A stretch of 64,000 nt of DNA from contig NZ_DS989811.1 of the NCBI RefSeq assembly GCF_000155775.1, forward strand, positions 192,914-256,913. The letters are read 5' to 3'. This DNA comes from Glaciecola sp. HTCC2999 (GTDB taxonomy: Bacteria; Pseudomonadota; Gammaproteobacteria; Enterobacterales; Alteromonadaceae). A program made the translations under genes and the position numbers. A model generated the notes under the pieces. It had not been told where the DNA came from, ran no database searches, and saw only the letters and a list, made by a program, of their open reading frames with translations. Below, piece after piece: positions 1 through 13,062 of this stretch; position 1 is the stretch's first letter; every line of letters begins with the position of its first letter.

Positions 1-623
<623 letters not shown>

Positions 624-710
624 CTATTACGTCTATTGACGCTTTTAATGTAGTGTTCACACAAATTGTTTTGTTATTAAATGAAGAGCGAAGAAAACAG
701 CTTATATGAC

Positions 711-787
<77 letters not shown>

Positions 788-838
788 TTTTTTATAAATG
801 GTGCGTTGTAAAGTGGATGTTTTCTTTGTACATGTATC

Positions 839-914
839 GGGGCTATAGCTCAGCTGGGAGAGCGCCTGATTTGCATTCAGGAGGTCAGCAGTTCGATCCT
901 GCTTAGCTCCACCA
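839..914 (+). tRNA. alaT: tRNA-Ala (anticodon TGC)
   Basis: This is a 76-nt cloverleaf starting GGGGCTATAGCTCAGC and ending in an encoded CCA (912-914). The anticodon TGC is at 872-874 in the loop 'tttgcat'. It follows tRNA-Ile by 51 nt, the usual Ile-Ala pair of the 16S-23S spacer. The acceptor pairs GGGGCTA with TAGCTCC through a G-T pair. Confidence 0.98.
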
Positions 915-1015
915 ATACATGTAATGAGATATACGAGCCTTAAAGAATGGTTTGTTTGACATAAAGTTAAGCTGATTATTCTTTAGGGTTTTTTACTCTA
1001 ACGTGCATAGCACGA

Positions 1016-1027
1016 TGTTCTTTAACA
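1016..1027 (+). promoter_or_regulatory. rrn boxA antitermination site in the 16S-23S spacer
   Basis: The sequence TGTTCTTTAACA in the 379-nt spacer between tRNA-Ala and 23S matches the rrn boxA consensus TGCTCTTTAACA at all but one position. BoxA in nascent rRNA recruits the NusB/NusE antitermination complex. The rest of the spacer (915-1293) shows no gene; it should hold the RNase III processing stem around 23S. Confidence 0.8.
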
Positions 1028-1293
1028 ATTTGGAAAGCTGATAAAAGTAATCAATATTTAATGAAAGAGTAACTGAAAAATAGTCTATGTATTTAGGCGG
1101 TTTTTTCAAGAGCTACTCTATCTGACATTTATAATGTGATTCATTCACTTCGAGTGATGATGAACATTTTTGATTAGCAAATTATTGTCACTCATATAAC
1201 AGCCATTAAGTTGGTAACCGACGACCGAAGCTAATAAGTCCTGCGTATCTCATGTATACATACAGGCATACAGAAGGCGGTTTAGGGTTGTAT

Positions 1294-4178
<2,885 letters not shown>

Positions 4179-4364
4179 ACAACGCCTAAGCTGCTTTAAA
4201 GTAGTTAGGTCGCGTATTGATAGTGACAATAAGATAATCAAAAAATAAGATGTTGATAAGAGTAGCGCTCTGGACATTAAATAGTTACGAATACTTTTAT
4301 ATAGCTTTTTCCAAATTAGTTAAGAACATGATGTTGATACATAGTTATCACATCGACCAGTTTT

Positions 4365-4483
4365 TGCTTGGCGACAATAGCGATACGGTACCACCTGACT
4401 CCATTCCGAACTCAGAAGTGAAACGTATTAGCGGCGATGGTAGTGTGGGGCTTCCCCATGTGAGAGTAGCACATCGCCAAGCT
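4365..4483 (+). rRNA. rrf: 5S ribosomal RNA
   Basis: This is a 119-nt gene with terminal helix TGCTTGGCG pairing with CGCCAAGC, and the internal landmarks 'ccattccgaactcagaagtgaaac' and 'gagagtag'. It lies 186 nt after 23S in the normal operon order; nothing else was seen in that spacer. Confidence 0.97.
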
Positions 4484-4495
4484 CCCATTACGAAG

Positions 4496-4526
4496 AAAGG
4501 CTTACCTCAGGGTAGGCCTTTTTTTA
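4496..4526 (+). terminator. rrn operon intrinsic terminator
   Basis: A GC-rich hairpin (AAAGGC.TACC pairing with GGTA.GGCCTTT) is followed by a run of seven T residues, 13 nt after the 5S end. It separates the rRNA operon from the convergent DsrE-like gene. Confidence 0.9.
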
Positions 4527-4560
4527 TGCCTGTAGGAAAGTGGTAAATTATCATTTATAT

Positions 4561-5115
4561 TTAGAAAGGATTAACAGAGTAGCCTTGTTGTTGTAATTGA
4601 GCATGAGCAGTCATCGCTGATAATTCAAGTTCAACACCCTTCATAACTTCACTATCATCGATATTCTGTGCGGCAGCACTTTGACCACATAAAATCACTT
4701 TCACATTATTCTTTATCAAAGATTGAATTAAGGGCAAATTAGGATTGTGTGTACCATATTTTTTTTGGTAATTAGCATCATTCAATAAATCTAATGTGGC
4801 CTTACCATGTACGACGAGTGCTAAATGTATATTAGCTTGTTTGACCCCAGCATTAACATGCATATTAATGAAACGCGCTAAACTATTAAATTTACGGTTA
4901 ACTGTAGCAGGATCTGATGAAGCGCTACCCACATCAAATGCGACATGAAATGTCGATTCGGATGTGACTGTATTAGAAGGAACAGCTGCGTGTTTCCCAA
5001 ATTTGTTAATGACGGGTCCGTCATTAAATGCTGTGGATTGTGCAAATGCATTCAATGGATATATTGGAAGTATGCAGGCAATTGCTAACGATATATATTT
5101 TTGTTTTAAGTACAT
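4561..5115 (-). CDS. exported DsrE-family protein
   Basis: The protein is 184 aa with a cleavable signal peptide (hydrophobic segment about residues 8-22, ending NAFAQS), so the mature protein should be periplasmic. The rest is a DsrE/DsrF-like alpha/beta fold: a 'HVAFDVGSA' beta strand near residue 58, 'IHLALVVHG' near 101, and 'VKVILCGQSA' near 141, whose cysteine is the conserved DsrE-type position. Family members bind or relay sulfane sulfur, but periplasmic versions are poorly characterized. It lies 60 nt downstream of cydC on the same strand and has its own ribosome binding site (TAAGG before the ATG). With the sulfide-oxidation genes nearby, a role in sulfur handling is a reasonable inference. 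The exact reaction is unknown. Confidence 0.8.
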   Translation of the reverse strand: MYLKQKYISLAIACILPIYPLNAFAQSTAFNDGPVINKFGKHAAVPSNTVTSESTFHVAFDVGSASSDPATVNRKFNSLARFINMHVNAGVKQANIHLALVVHGKATLDLLNDANYQKKYGTHNPNLPLIQSLIKNNVKVILCGQSAAAQNIDDSEVMKGVELELSAMTAHAQLQQQGYSVNPF

Positions 5116-5175
5116 TGTCTTACCTTATTTATTTAATAAATATCAGTCCGATGTTTATTGGTTTATTGAAAGTCC

Positions 5176-6843
5176 TTAGTTAATATCATTGTCTATATTT
5201 GTAGTTAACGATAGTATTTCAGAATTATCAACTTCTATATATTCTGCTTTTTCATGTGTAAGTAATACAATAATCTTGGACGATAACCATGGACTTATTT
5301 GTCGCCAAATACGTGCGGCCATGTTGTCATCAAGTCCATTAAAAGGTTCATCTAATACTATCATTTGAGGATTACGTAACAATATACGAGCTAAGCATAT
5401 TCGTCTTGCTTGCCCACCTGATAATCGATAGCCAGATTCACCAAGCCACGTATTTAATCCTTCTGGTAAATCGTTAGCCCATTGATCAAGTTCAAGTTGA
5501 TTAAGTACTTTCCAAACTCGTTCTTCATCGACTTCTGATATACCAATAGTTAGATTATAACCAAGACTACCAGCAAGGATTGTATTAGATTGCTCTAGAT
5601 AGCCTATTTTTTGATACCAACTTATATGGGTGTCTTTTTCTAACGAACTACCAGCATTAATAATATAACGACTCTTATCATTGATAGGCACTACACCTGC
5701 CAACAAATCGGCAAGACTCGATTTCCCACTGCCGGATGGCCCGATTACATTAATAAATTGTCTGTGTTCAAGTGATAATGAGATGTCGATAGCATTGATA
5801 TTTTGATGGTCAATAATTTTGACATCGATTGAAGTAACGTTATCTATCTCTTTGTGAATATTTGGTATAGATGTTCTTGGATCTTGTAGTGTACTAAGAC
5901 GGTGTGCTGCGAAATGTGTTTTACCCCAAGTGCTGAACTGTGTAATGAAACTTTGAAATATCTCATTAGTGCCTAAAAACAACATTACAATCATGACGGC
6001 TTCTGGTCCGCTGATGATCTTAGATTCAAATGCATTCAATGTACAAATCACGACAATAAATAAATTAAGTTGTAATAGCCATTCAAGCCAATTTTGTAGT
6101 TGCACCGTTTTGGTATCGAGCTGCGATTGTGCTAGCGTTAGCTGAGTTATAGTGTCGTCAATGTTGACTTGATGACGTTTCATTACATTAAATGACTGAA
6201 GCTCTATGACACCATTGAGGTGATCTATAACCTGTACCCTTAGCTGGTTTAGTAATGTGTTTACTCTTTGTCCTGAAGATGAGGTTGAACGGATAGTGTA
6301 TTGGATAGTTATACTTAACGTTAATAACATAAATAAAGCAACATAGAGTGCAAACTCTACCCACACCGTGCTTAGGAATAAACTGATAGTAATTATCAAT
6401 AGAAGAGTGGCTATAGGTGGAATAATATAGCGAATAAGTATGCTATCTAGTGCATCAATATCCGCTGTTAATCGACCTAACCATTCACTGTCTGAGTTAA
6501 GACGTAAGTTAGAAAGTGGCATACTCACTAGTTGGCCAAACAAGGTGACACGAAATAATGCAATGAGGCGTAAAATAGTATCATGATTGTAAATACGCTC
6601 GACATAGCGACTTATCGTTCTACTCAAGGCAAAAAAACGAATACCAGAACCTGGTACATACATATCAAACGTCATTATTAGGCCAGCCGTAATACCAATC
6701 CCAGTTAATGTCGTCGCAGTAATAAACCAACCAGAAAGCATCAATAACGCAATACCTGATGCCATGGTTAGCCAAGTCATTATTATCCCTATACTCACTC
6801 GGGCAATATGCTTTTCAAAAATGAGTAAGAACCAAAACTTCAT
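5176..6843 (-). CDS. cydC: thiol reductant ABC exporter subunit CydC
   Basis: This 555-aa fused permease/ATPase is half of the heterodimeric CydDC exporter, which moves cysteine and glutathione to the periplasm and is needed to assemble bd oxidase. Six membrane segments occupy roughly residues 10-300. The nucleotide-binding domain follows, with Walker A GPSGSGKSS near residue 365, signature LSGGQARR near 475, and Walker B MIVLDEP. Its start overlaps the cydD stop by ATGA, implying translational coupling. The gene is last of cydABDC, and the C-terminal residues are rich in Asp/Asn. Confidence 0.95.
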   Translation of the reverse strand: MKFWFLLIFEKHIARVSIGIIMTWLTMASGIALLMLSGWFITATTLTGIGITAGLIMTFDMYVPGSGIRFFALSRTISRYVERIYNHDTILRLIALFRVTLFGQLVSMPLSNLRLNSDSEWLGRLTADIDALDSILIRYIIPPIATLLLIITISLFLSTVWVEFALYVALFMLLTLSITIQYTIRSTSSSGQRVNTLLNQLRVQVIDHLNGVIELQSFNVMKRHQVNIDDTITQLTLAQSQLDTKTVQLQNWLEWLLQLNLFIVVICTLNAFESKIISGPEAVMIVMLFLGTNEIFQSFITQFSTWGKTHFAAHRLSTLQDPRTSIPNIHKEIDNVTSIDVKIIDHQNINAIDISLSLEHRQFINVIGPSGSGKSSLADLLAGVVPINDKSRYIINAGSSLEKDTHISWYQKIGYLEQSNTILAGSLGYNLTIGISEVDEERVWKVLNQLELDQWANDLPEGLNTWLGESGYRLSGGQARRICLARILLRNPQMIVLDEPFNGLDDNMAARIWRQISPWLSSKIIVLLTHEKAEYIEVDNSEILSLTTNIDNDIN

Positions 6844-8537
6844 GAGAGAGCTACTCCATGAGTTCCAGTGTTGATTGACAAATCTGCTTGCTGGATTAAG
6901 GTTTCATCATGGGTCGCTACAATAACGAGTGATTCCTGTTTTAATTGGTTAATCGCTTTTATGACAAATGTACCGCTTTGTATATCCAGTTTAGCTGTTG
7001 GCTCATCTAGTAATACAACTGGACTGGGCTTGAGTAATATTCGTGCGAAAGCTATTCGTTGTAATTGCCCACCAGAAAGACCTGCCGTATGCTCACCTAT
7101 GAGCGTGTCTAGTCCCTTATGCTTGGTATTCAATTCTTCAAGTAATCCAAGTAATGACAACGCATCAAGCATCTGTTGATCAGAAGCATGAGGTGCTAAT
7201 GCGAGCAAATTATCTCGGATACTGGCATTTTTGATCCAAGGGGATTGTGGTAATAACGCATGATTGTTGCCAGTGGAAGGCTCAATATTAATTGACCCTT
7301 TTATGGGTTTTATATACCCCGCCAACGTATTTAATAAAGCCGTTTTACCTGATCCCGATTGACCGGAGATTATGACTAATTGTCCGGTGTGAGCCTTTAG
7401 GTTTAAATTGGTTAAGCAGACTTCAGACGTGTTGTAGCCGATAGATAAATCATGCATGGAGAGAGTCACTGCTTGTGAGAGTGAACTTAAATCTGTATTT
7501 AAACCGGCGTCACTTATTATAGAATACGTAATATCATCGACCGGTTGTAGCGCATCATGTAAATGGTGGGCCGCGCCAAGGGCTGTAGCTCGGTCATGAT
7601 AAAACTGTGATAATGTCCTTAAAGGTTGAAAAAATTCAGGTGCTAAAATTAAAATGGCCAACCCTGAAAATAAGCTCAAACTCTCTGCCGGTCCCCATGT
7701 AATGGCACCATAGAGTGAGAAACCAATATAGATAGCCAATGCTGCAATTGCCACACTGGTAAAAAACTCTAATACTGTAGAAGACAAAAACGCTAAGCGC
7801 AGTGTACGCATGATAATATTACGATAACGGTTACTCGAGTCGAGTACTTCTTGCATAATTTCTTGTTGTGCACCGAGTAAGCGGATGGTGCTAAGTGCTG
7901 ATACTCTGTCTAAGAAGTGCCCTACTAATCGTTGTCTTTGTAATGCGTATTTTTGATTCAATGATTCTGCACCCATACCTACTAATACCATAAATAAAGG
8001 AATAAGAGGTGCACTTATCAAGAGTAATAATGCACACAACCAGTTTAAATAAAAAACCACGCCGAGTATGAGTAGAGGTGAGATAACAGCAAGAGATTGC
8101 TGTGGCCAATATCGAGAATAATAACCATCGAGACTTTCAACATGTTCTATAAATTGACTCGCAAGTACTCCTTTAGACATGATTTTGAGTAACATTGGAT
8201 TTGTGTTTCGCCACTTATCTAATAAGTTTTGACGAACATGGGAGCGTATATGAGCACTGGCTTTTTGAGCGTATATTGTTTGCATCTTTTGTAGCAGCGG
8301 TCGACTTAATAAGCTCAAGGCTAGCACGGTCAACAATGAAATTTGTTTTTGCAAATCAGCTTCAAATACAATGATTTGTTCAGCCAGAAACGCAAAGCTA
8401 AGCCATTGGACTAGCATCGCGATACTGGCTAATACACCAAATAATACAGATAACATCAGCGCCTTTCGTTCAGCGATGGCATGTTCGCGTAAAAACGCAT
8501 TGCCAACGGAACGAGCGGGGCGGGGTGAACGAGCCAT
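6840..8537 (-). CDS. cydD: thiol reductant ABC exporter subunit CydD
   Basis: This 565-aa half-transporter has an N-terminal transmembrane domain and a C-terminal ATPase (Walker A GQSGSGKTA near residue 385, signature LSGGQLQR near 488, Walker B VVLLDEP). It partners CydC. The start lies 3 nt after the cydB stop and the end overlaps cydC by 4 nt, so the four cyd genes form one tight operon. There is no room between cydB and cydD for a cydX-like small subunit, which in E. coli follows cydB. Confidence 0.95.
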   Translation of the reverse strand: MARSPRPARSVGNAFLREHAIAERKALMLSVLFGVLASIAMLVQWLSFAFLAEQIIVFEADLQKQISLLTVLALSLLSRPLLQKMQTIYAQKASAHIRSHVRQNLLDKWRNTNPMLLKIMSKGVLASQFIEHVESLDGYYSRYWPQQSLAVISPLLILGVVFYLNWLCALLLLISAPLIPLFMVLVGMGAESLNQKYALQRQRLVGHFLDRVSALSTIRLLGAQQEIMQEVLDSSNRYRNIIMRTLRLAFLSSTVLEFFTSVAIAALAIYIGFSLYGAITWGPAESLSLFSGLAILILAPEFFQPLRTLSQFYHDRATALGAAHHLHDALQPVDDITYSIISDAGLNTDLSSLSQAVTLSMHDLSIGYNTSEVCLTNLNLKAHTGQLVIISGQSGSGKTALLNTLAGYIKPIKGSINIEPSTGNNHALLPQSPWIKNASIRDNLLALAPHASDQQMLDALSLLGLLEELNTKHKGLDTLIGEHTAGLSGGQLQRIAFARILLKPSPVVLLDEPTAKLDIQSGTFVIKAINQLKQESLVIVATHDETLIQQADLSINTGTHGVALS

Positions 8538-8540
8538 AGA

Positions 8541-9542
8541 TTAGTGGTATCCGGTCGCTTTTACCTTGCCTCTAAATATCCAATAAGTCCATGTCGTATA
8601 GCCAAGCACAATCGGGATGACGAATAAAAATCCAAGTAATAAGAATAGTTGCGAATTATAAGATGATGCTGCATCCCAAATGGTAAATTTAGGAGGTACT
8701 ATATAAGGCCATTTGCTCGCTAACAAACCTAAGTAACTAAACAGAAATATACCCATTGATGCAACAAAAGGCATACCGTCCTGACGCTTTTTGACGGATG
8801 TCATTACTAAGTATGCACAGAATAATGCAAGTGCAGGTAATGCCCATATTAAACTGACGCTGTCAAACCAACGACTCTTCACAAACGGATCCACGAAAGG
8901 TGTATAAATACATACGATAGTAAATACCACTAGCAATGCAGCTAATAATCGAGGAGTTAACTTATAAGCCCAATCTTGGACTTCACCTTCTGTTTTCATG
9001 ATCAACCAGGTACTACCTAATAATGCATAACCAGCAACTAATCCCAATCCAGTGATCACGGTAAATGGAGTTAACCAGTCGAGAGGGCCGCCAGAATAAA
9101 CAAACCCTTCAGTTTCAAATCCTTGTATATACGCTCCAACGACAGCTCCTTGAGCAAATGTAGCAACCGTAGAGCCTGCAGCAAATGACCAATTCCATAA
9201 ATACTTAGATGTTTTAGCTTTGAACCTAAATTCAAAGGCGACACCACGAAAAATTAAGCCAGCGAGTAATAAAAACACACCAATATATAATGCGGGTAAA
9301 AAAACCGAATAGACCAGAGGGAATGCCGCTAATAAACCAGCGCCGCCAAGTACTAACCACGTCTCGTTTCCATCCCATACTGGGGCAACTGAATTCATCA
9401 TTTGATCACGTGCAGCTTCACTGGGTGCAAACATGAAAAGTATGCCTTGGCCTAAATCGAAGCCATCCATCAATACATACATCATTAATCCAAAGCCGAT
9501 AATACCAGCCCATATAATTGTTAAATCAAATGTAGGTTCCAT
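8541..9542 (-). CDS. cydB: bd-type quinol oxidase subunit II (CydB/CioB type)
   Basis: This 333-aa integral membrane protein has about eight or nine hydrophobic helices. It begins with the conserved CydB segment 'VLMDGFDLGQGIL' (about residues 23-36) and carries 'WDGNETWLV' near residue 56, both hallmarks of subunit II. With CydA it forms the quinol:O2 oxidoreductase of the inner membrane. Its length, shorter than E. coli CydB (379 aa), and its sequence look closer to the cyanide-insensitive (Cio) branch. It overlaps the cydA stop (TAATG) and has a strong GGAG ribosome binding site. Confidence 0.93.
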   Translation of the reverse strand: MEPTFDLTIIWAGIIGFGLMMYVLMDGFDLGQGILFMFAPSEAARDQMMNSVAPVWDGNETWLVLGGAGLLAAFPLVYSVFLPALYIGVFLLLAGLIFRGVAFEFRFKAKTSKYLWNWSFAAGSTVATFAQGAVVGAYIQGFETEGFVYSGGPLDWLTPFTVITGLGLVAGYALLGSTWLIMKTEGEVQDWAYKLTPRLLAALLVVFTIVCIYTPFVDPFVKSRWFDSVSLIWALPALALFCAYLVMTSVKKRQDGMPFVASMGIFLFSYLGLLASKWPYIVPPKFTIWDAASSYNSQLFLLLGFLFVIPIVLGYTTWTYWIFRGKVKATGYH

Positions 9543-10939
9543 TATTCATCTCCGTCGATAGCTACATGGGCAGCAGAAAAAGGTCTCATCGGTCTTTCGA
9601 CTTCTTCTAATTCATGAGGTGCATTGGCTTTTTCCAGTCCGCCTTTAAATACTTGCAATAGGTAATATACGCCAGCGCTGAATACGCAAGAATACACAAC
9701 GATGTAACCGATTAATGTGAATAATGCCATCCCACCAGTAAGTGAGGGTGTTAAACCTTGTGCGTGTGTCATTTGACCGTATATTAACCAAGGTGCTCGA
9801 CCGGTTTCTGTGACTACCCAGCCAGCTAATACCGCGATAAACGGACTCAAACTCATAAAGCGTAGACCGTTTAAAAATATATTGTTGTGGTAGATGCGAC
9901 CCTTACGTCGGAGCACGAGTCCCCACACACCAAAAGCAATCATCAATAGACCTAATCCAACCATAATACGAAATGACCAAAAAACGATAAATACTGGAGG
10001 TTGCTCTTCTATGGGCACCTCATTTAAACCAGGCACTACACCATCCCAGTCGTGGGTTAAGACGTAACTTGCTAACCCAGGAATAGCTACTTCAAAATGA
10101 TTTTTTTGGCTTTCTTTGTCAGGGATCGCGAATAAAAGTAAAGGTACTTGACTGCTTGTTTCCCAGTTACCTTCCATCGCTGCTACTTTCATGGGTTGAT
10201 GTTTCAATGTGTTTAGTCCATGAAAGTCACCAACTACAGCCTGTAACGGAGCGAGTACCAATAAGAACCAAAGCGCGATAGAAAGTGCTTTTTTATTGGC
10301 TTCAAGTTCTCTTTTTTGTAGGATAAACCATGCGCTCACACCTGCTACAACAAGCGATGCAGTTAAAAAGGATGCTAATGCCATATGAGCAAAACGGTAA
10401 CCAAACGAAGGTGTAAATAACGAGTCAGCCCATGACGTGACATAATACATACCATTAATTAATTCTAACCCTTGTGGTGTCTGCATTAACGAATTAGCAG
10501 CTAATATCCAGAAAGAAGAAATGAATGTACCTGTCGCTACCATTATCGCAGCAAATAAATGAACACCTTGAGGTACTTTATCTCGACCGAACAATAATAC
10601 GCCTAGAAAAGCAGCTTCCAAAAAGAATGCGGTAACAACTTCATAACTGAGTACAGGGCCAAGAAAATTTGCAGTAGCATAAGAAAAATTACTCCAGTTT
10701 GTACCAAATTGAAATGACATTACAATACCGGATACTACCCCTATCCCAAATACCACAGCGAATACTTGGATCCAGAATTTTGAGAGTTTTTGCCAGATGG
10801 GATTGTTAGTTTTGTAGTGTAATGTTTCAAACCCCGCAATCGTACTGGCAAGGCCTATTGTAAACACTGGGAAGATAGCGTGAAAGCACACTACAAAAGC
10901 AAATTGAATGCGTGAGAGTGTGAGCGGGTCGAGTTCCAT
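9542..10939 (-). CDS. cydA: bd-type quinol oxidase subunit I (CydA/CioA type)
   Basis: This 465-aa polytopic subunit carries the hemes and the quinol site. His20 in 'CFHAIFP' is the usual N-terminal heme ligand. 'FGTNWSNFSY' and 'FFLEAAFLGVLLFG' (about 78-120) are family signatures. The Q-loop segment 'GDFHGLNTLKHQP' near residue 237 is the short form. The N-terminal wording and short Q-loop resemble Pseudomonas CioA rather than E. coli CydA (522 aa). Bd oxidases resist cyanide and sulfide, which fits the divergent sulfide-oxidation operon. It is first in the operon, with AAAGG ahead of the ATG. Confidence 0.93.
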   Translation of the reverse strand: MELDPLTLSRIQFAFVVCFHAIFPVFTIGLASTIAGFETLHYKTNNPIWQKLSKFWIQVFAVVFGIGVVSGIVMSFQFGTNWSNFSYATANFLGPVLSYEVVTAFFLEAAFLGVLLFGRDKVPQGVHLFAAIMVATGTFISSFWILAANSLMQTPQGLELINGMYYVTSWADSLFTPSFGYRFAHMALASFLTASLVVAGVSAWFILQKRELEANKKALSIALWFLLVLAPLQAVVGDFHGLNTLKHQPMKVAAMEGNWETSSQVPLLLFAIPDKESQKNHFEVAIPGLASYVLTHDWDGVVPGLNEVPIEEQPPVFIVFWSFRIMVGLGLLMIAFGVWGLVLRRKGRIYHNNIFLNGLRFMSLSPFIAVLAGWVVTETGRAPWLIYGQMTHAQGLTPSLTGGMALFTLIGYIVVYSCVFSAGVYYLLQVFKGGLEKANAPHELEEVERPMRPFSAAHVAIDGDE

Positions 10940-11130
10940 ATAATTACCTTTCGAATATTAAGCATAATGACTGATATTGCTACCCCATTAAAAATAGAGT
11001 AATCCTAATAAAGCAATAATTGAGCCAATATTATTCATTAAGGTGCTGACCAATAAAAAAAGCGGTTAGCAATGCCTATAAGCATGAATATCTATGGTCA
11101 TTTCTATTATTCCAACGATAATTTCATTTA

Positions 11131-11194
11131 TTGAAGATTTTCAAATTAGTAATGTCAGAGATAAAAACCTCAGTGATTTGACGGATATGTCAAA
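11131..11194. promoter_or_regulatory. two inverted repeats in the divergent cydA / sulfur-operon intergenic region
   Basis: The 369-bp gap 10940-11314 holds no gene but two dyads. At 11131-11144 lies TTGAA-GATT-TTCAA, a perfect palindrome with the spacing of FNR-type boxes (TTGAT-N4-ATCAA) and one deviation per arm. At 11177-11194 lies TTTGAC-GGATAT-GTCAAA, a perfect 6-bp-arm repeat. Either could serve cydA (start 10939), the plus-strand sulfur operon (start about 11315), or both. Assignment to a regulator is inference. No convincing sigma-54 -24/-12 element was found by eye. Confidence 0.4.
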
Positions 11195-11314
11195 ATAAAT
11201 TGCCATATTTGTCTTAATTTATATAAAGCAAACATAAAATGTTAAAAATTGGTTGTGTATATGTGAAATAGGAACGCGGAAATTTTCAATAAATCAGATA
11301 TTCTTAAATTGCAT

Positions 11315-12184
11315 ATGTTATTACTTAATGATATAACTATAATTATTAAAGAGCTATACAAGGGTTTAATTTTGCTGATTTTGGGTTTTCTTGCTGCCAT
11401 TTTAATGGGTGTCGTGTTAGGTATTATCGGGGGCGGAGGTTCAATTCTGACTGTGCCTATCTTAGTATACTTAATGGCAGTACCGGCTGATATCGCAACT
11501 GGCTATTCGCTACTTATTGTTGGGGCGACAGCTGCATACGGGGCAATTTCGTATTTCAAACAAGGATTAGTTGATGTTAAGTCATCTATTATATTTGCAA
11601 TACCTTCTATTATGGCTGTGTATTTAACTAGAGCTTATTTAATGCCCAACGTACCCGACACATTAAATATTGCTACTTTCTCGTTTAGTAAAAATGTCGC
11701 CATTATGGTGTTTTTCGCAGTGTTGATGCTTGTTTCTGCAGCCATGATGCTTAAAAAAGCTTATGCAGAGCCGATAACTTTACAGCAAGCGGGTTCAGAT
11801 GTGGTAATGACGAAAAGCCCTAATATTCTATTAATCGCTGTAGAGGGCGCTTTTGTTGGTGTGATTACTGGCGTATTAGGCGCTGGTGGCGGCTTTTTGA
11901 TTATCCCAGCACTTGTACTTCTAATGGGAATGCCAATGAAAAAAGCGGTGGGTGCATCGTTATTCATTATTGCCCTAAAATCATTGATTGGTTTTACCGG
12001 TGATCTCCAATCTGGCATAGATCTAGATATACCATTGCTAGGCATGATGCTGTTAGCGACATTCATCGGGATGACAATATCTAAGAAGATTGCAGGTAAT
12101 CTGGAAGGTCAAACTTTGCAAAAGTTTTTTGCCTATTTCACCTTGGCCATTGCCGTTTTTATTATCGTTAAAGAAATATTATAA
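11315..12184 (+). CDS. TauE/SafE family sulfite/sulfonate exporter-like permease
   Basis: The protein is about 289 aa with eight predicted hydrophobic helices arranged as two repeats. Each repeat carries the family's glycine-rich turn ('GIIGGGGSILTVP' near residue 30 and 'GVLGAGGGFLIIP' near 189). Family members export small sulfur oxyanions or organosulfur anions. As first gene of the sulfide-oxidation cluster it probably removes sulfite or thiosulfate made by the following dioxygenase; this is inferred from context. The ATG at 11315 is chosen; an in-frame TTG six bases upstream is also open. The Shine-Dalgarno sequence is weak. Confidence 0.85.
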   Translation: MLLLNDITIIIKELYKGLILLILGFLAAILMGVVLGIIGGGGSILTVPILVYLMAVPADIATGYSLLIVGATAAYGAISYFKQGLVDVKSSIIFAIPSIMAVYLTRAYLMPNVPDTLNIATFSFSKNVAIMVFFAVLMLVSAAMMLKKAYAEPITLQQAGSDVVMTKSPNILLIAVEGAFVGVITGVLGAGGGFLIIPALVLLMGMPMKKAVGASLFIIALKSLIGFTGDLQSGIDLDIPLLGMMLLATFIGMTISKKIAGNLEGQTLQKFFAYFTLAIAVFIIVKEIL

Positions 12185-12199
12185 GTTTGGAGTTAAGCT

Positions 12200-13054
12200 A
12201 TGCAAGTTAACATTTTTCACGACAACTCTACCGCTACATTTACCTATGTTGTTGTGGATGAATCTACAAAAAAGTGTGGGATCATCGATTCTGTTTTAGA
12301 TTATGATCAGTTTTCAGCAACAGTTTCTTATGCCAATGCCGATAAAATTATTACGTTTGTAAAAGAGAATCAACTTGAAACTGAATGGATCTTAGAGACC
12401 CATGTTCATGCCGATCACATTACTGCTGCACATTATTTACAAGAGCAATTAGGTGGTAAAATTGCCATGGGGTCAGGAATAAAGCATGTCCTTGAATACT
12501 GGGTGCCAAAATTTGAAGTCGCAGCAGATACGCCACAAGATGGCTCTCAATACGATGTGCTATTTGATGAAGGCGATACCTTCAATATTGGTAATTTACC
12601 GGTGACCGTGTGGCACACACCAGGACATACACCTGCATGTGCGAGTTATTTAATTGAAAATTCAATATTTGTAGGTGATACTATTTTTGCTCCTCATCTT
12701 GGAACAGCAAGATGTGATTTCCCTGGTGGCAGTGCTAAACAGTTATTTGATACCGTTAAGCGCTTTTATACGCTTGCTGATGAGACAATTGTCTACCTAG
12801 GTCATGATTATCCCAAACCAGGTGATGAACCAATGGCTGCCACTACAATTGGTGAATCAAGACAGCACAATAGGCAGATCCAAACAGAAACTGAGCTTGA
12901 AGAATTCGTATCCAAACGAGAAGCTCGTGATAATAGTCTTGCGGTACCAAAGTTATTATTACCTGCTTTGCAAGCAAATATGCGAAATGGCCAGTTTGGG
13001 GCTCCTTCTGACCAAGGTCAGCAATTTATTAAAATTCCAGTCAACGTTTTATAG
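12200..13054 (+). CDS. persulfide dioxygenase-like metallo-beta-lactamase fold protein (ETHE1 family)
   Basis: The protein is 284 aa. The metal-binding motif HVHADH is near residue 70, followed by 'WHTPGHTP' near 138 with the second ligand histidine, 'VGDTIFAP' near 157, and 'YLGHDYP' near 199. The 'TARCDFPGG' segment is typical of the ETHE1/Blh branch that oxidizes glutathione persulfide to sulfite. It lies 15 nt after the TauE gene with an excellent GGAG site, and 8 nt before the sulfide:quinone oxidoreductase fusion. The pair is expected to convert sulfide to persulfide and then to sulfite. Substrate specificity is inferred from family and neighbours. Confidence 0.9.
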   Translation: MQVNIFHDNSTATFTYVVVDESTKKCGIIDSVLDYDQFSATVSYANADKIITFVKENQLETEWILETHVHADHITAAHYLQEQLGGKIAMGSGIKHVLEYWVPKFEVAADTPQDGSQYDVLFDEGDTFNIGNLPVTVWHTPGHTPACASYLIENSIFVGDTIFAPHLGTARCDFPGGSAKQLFDTVKRFYTLADETIVYLGHDYPKPGDEPMAATTIGESRQHNRQIQTETELEEFVSKREARDNSLAVPKLLLPALQANMRNGQFGAPSDQGQQFIKIPVNVL

Positions 13055-13062
13055 GTGTTATT

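Noticed and set aside
11195-11308. Sigma-54 promoter upstream of the TauE gene
   Set aside because: The best candidates (for example TTGG near 11256) lack GC at the -12 position, so no claim is made.
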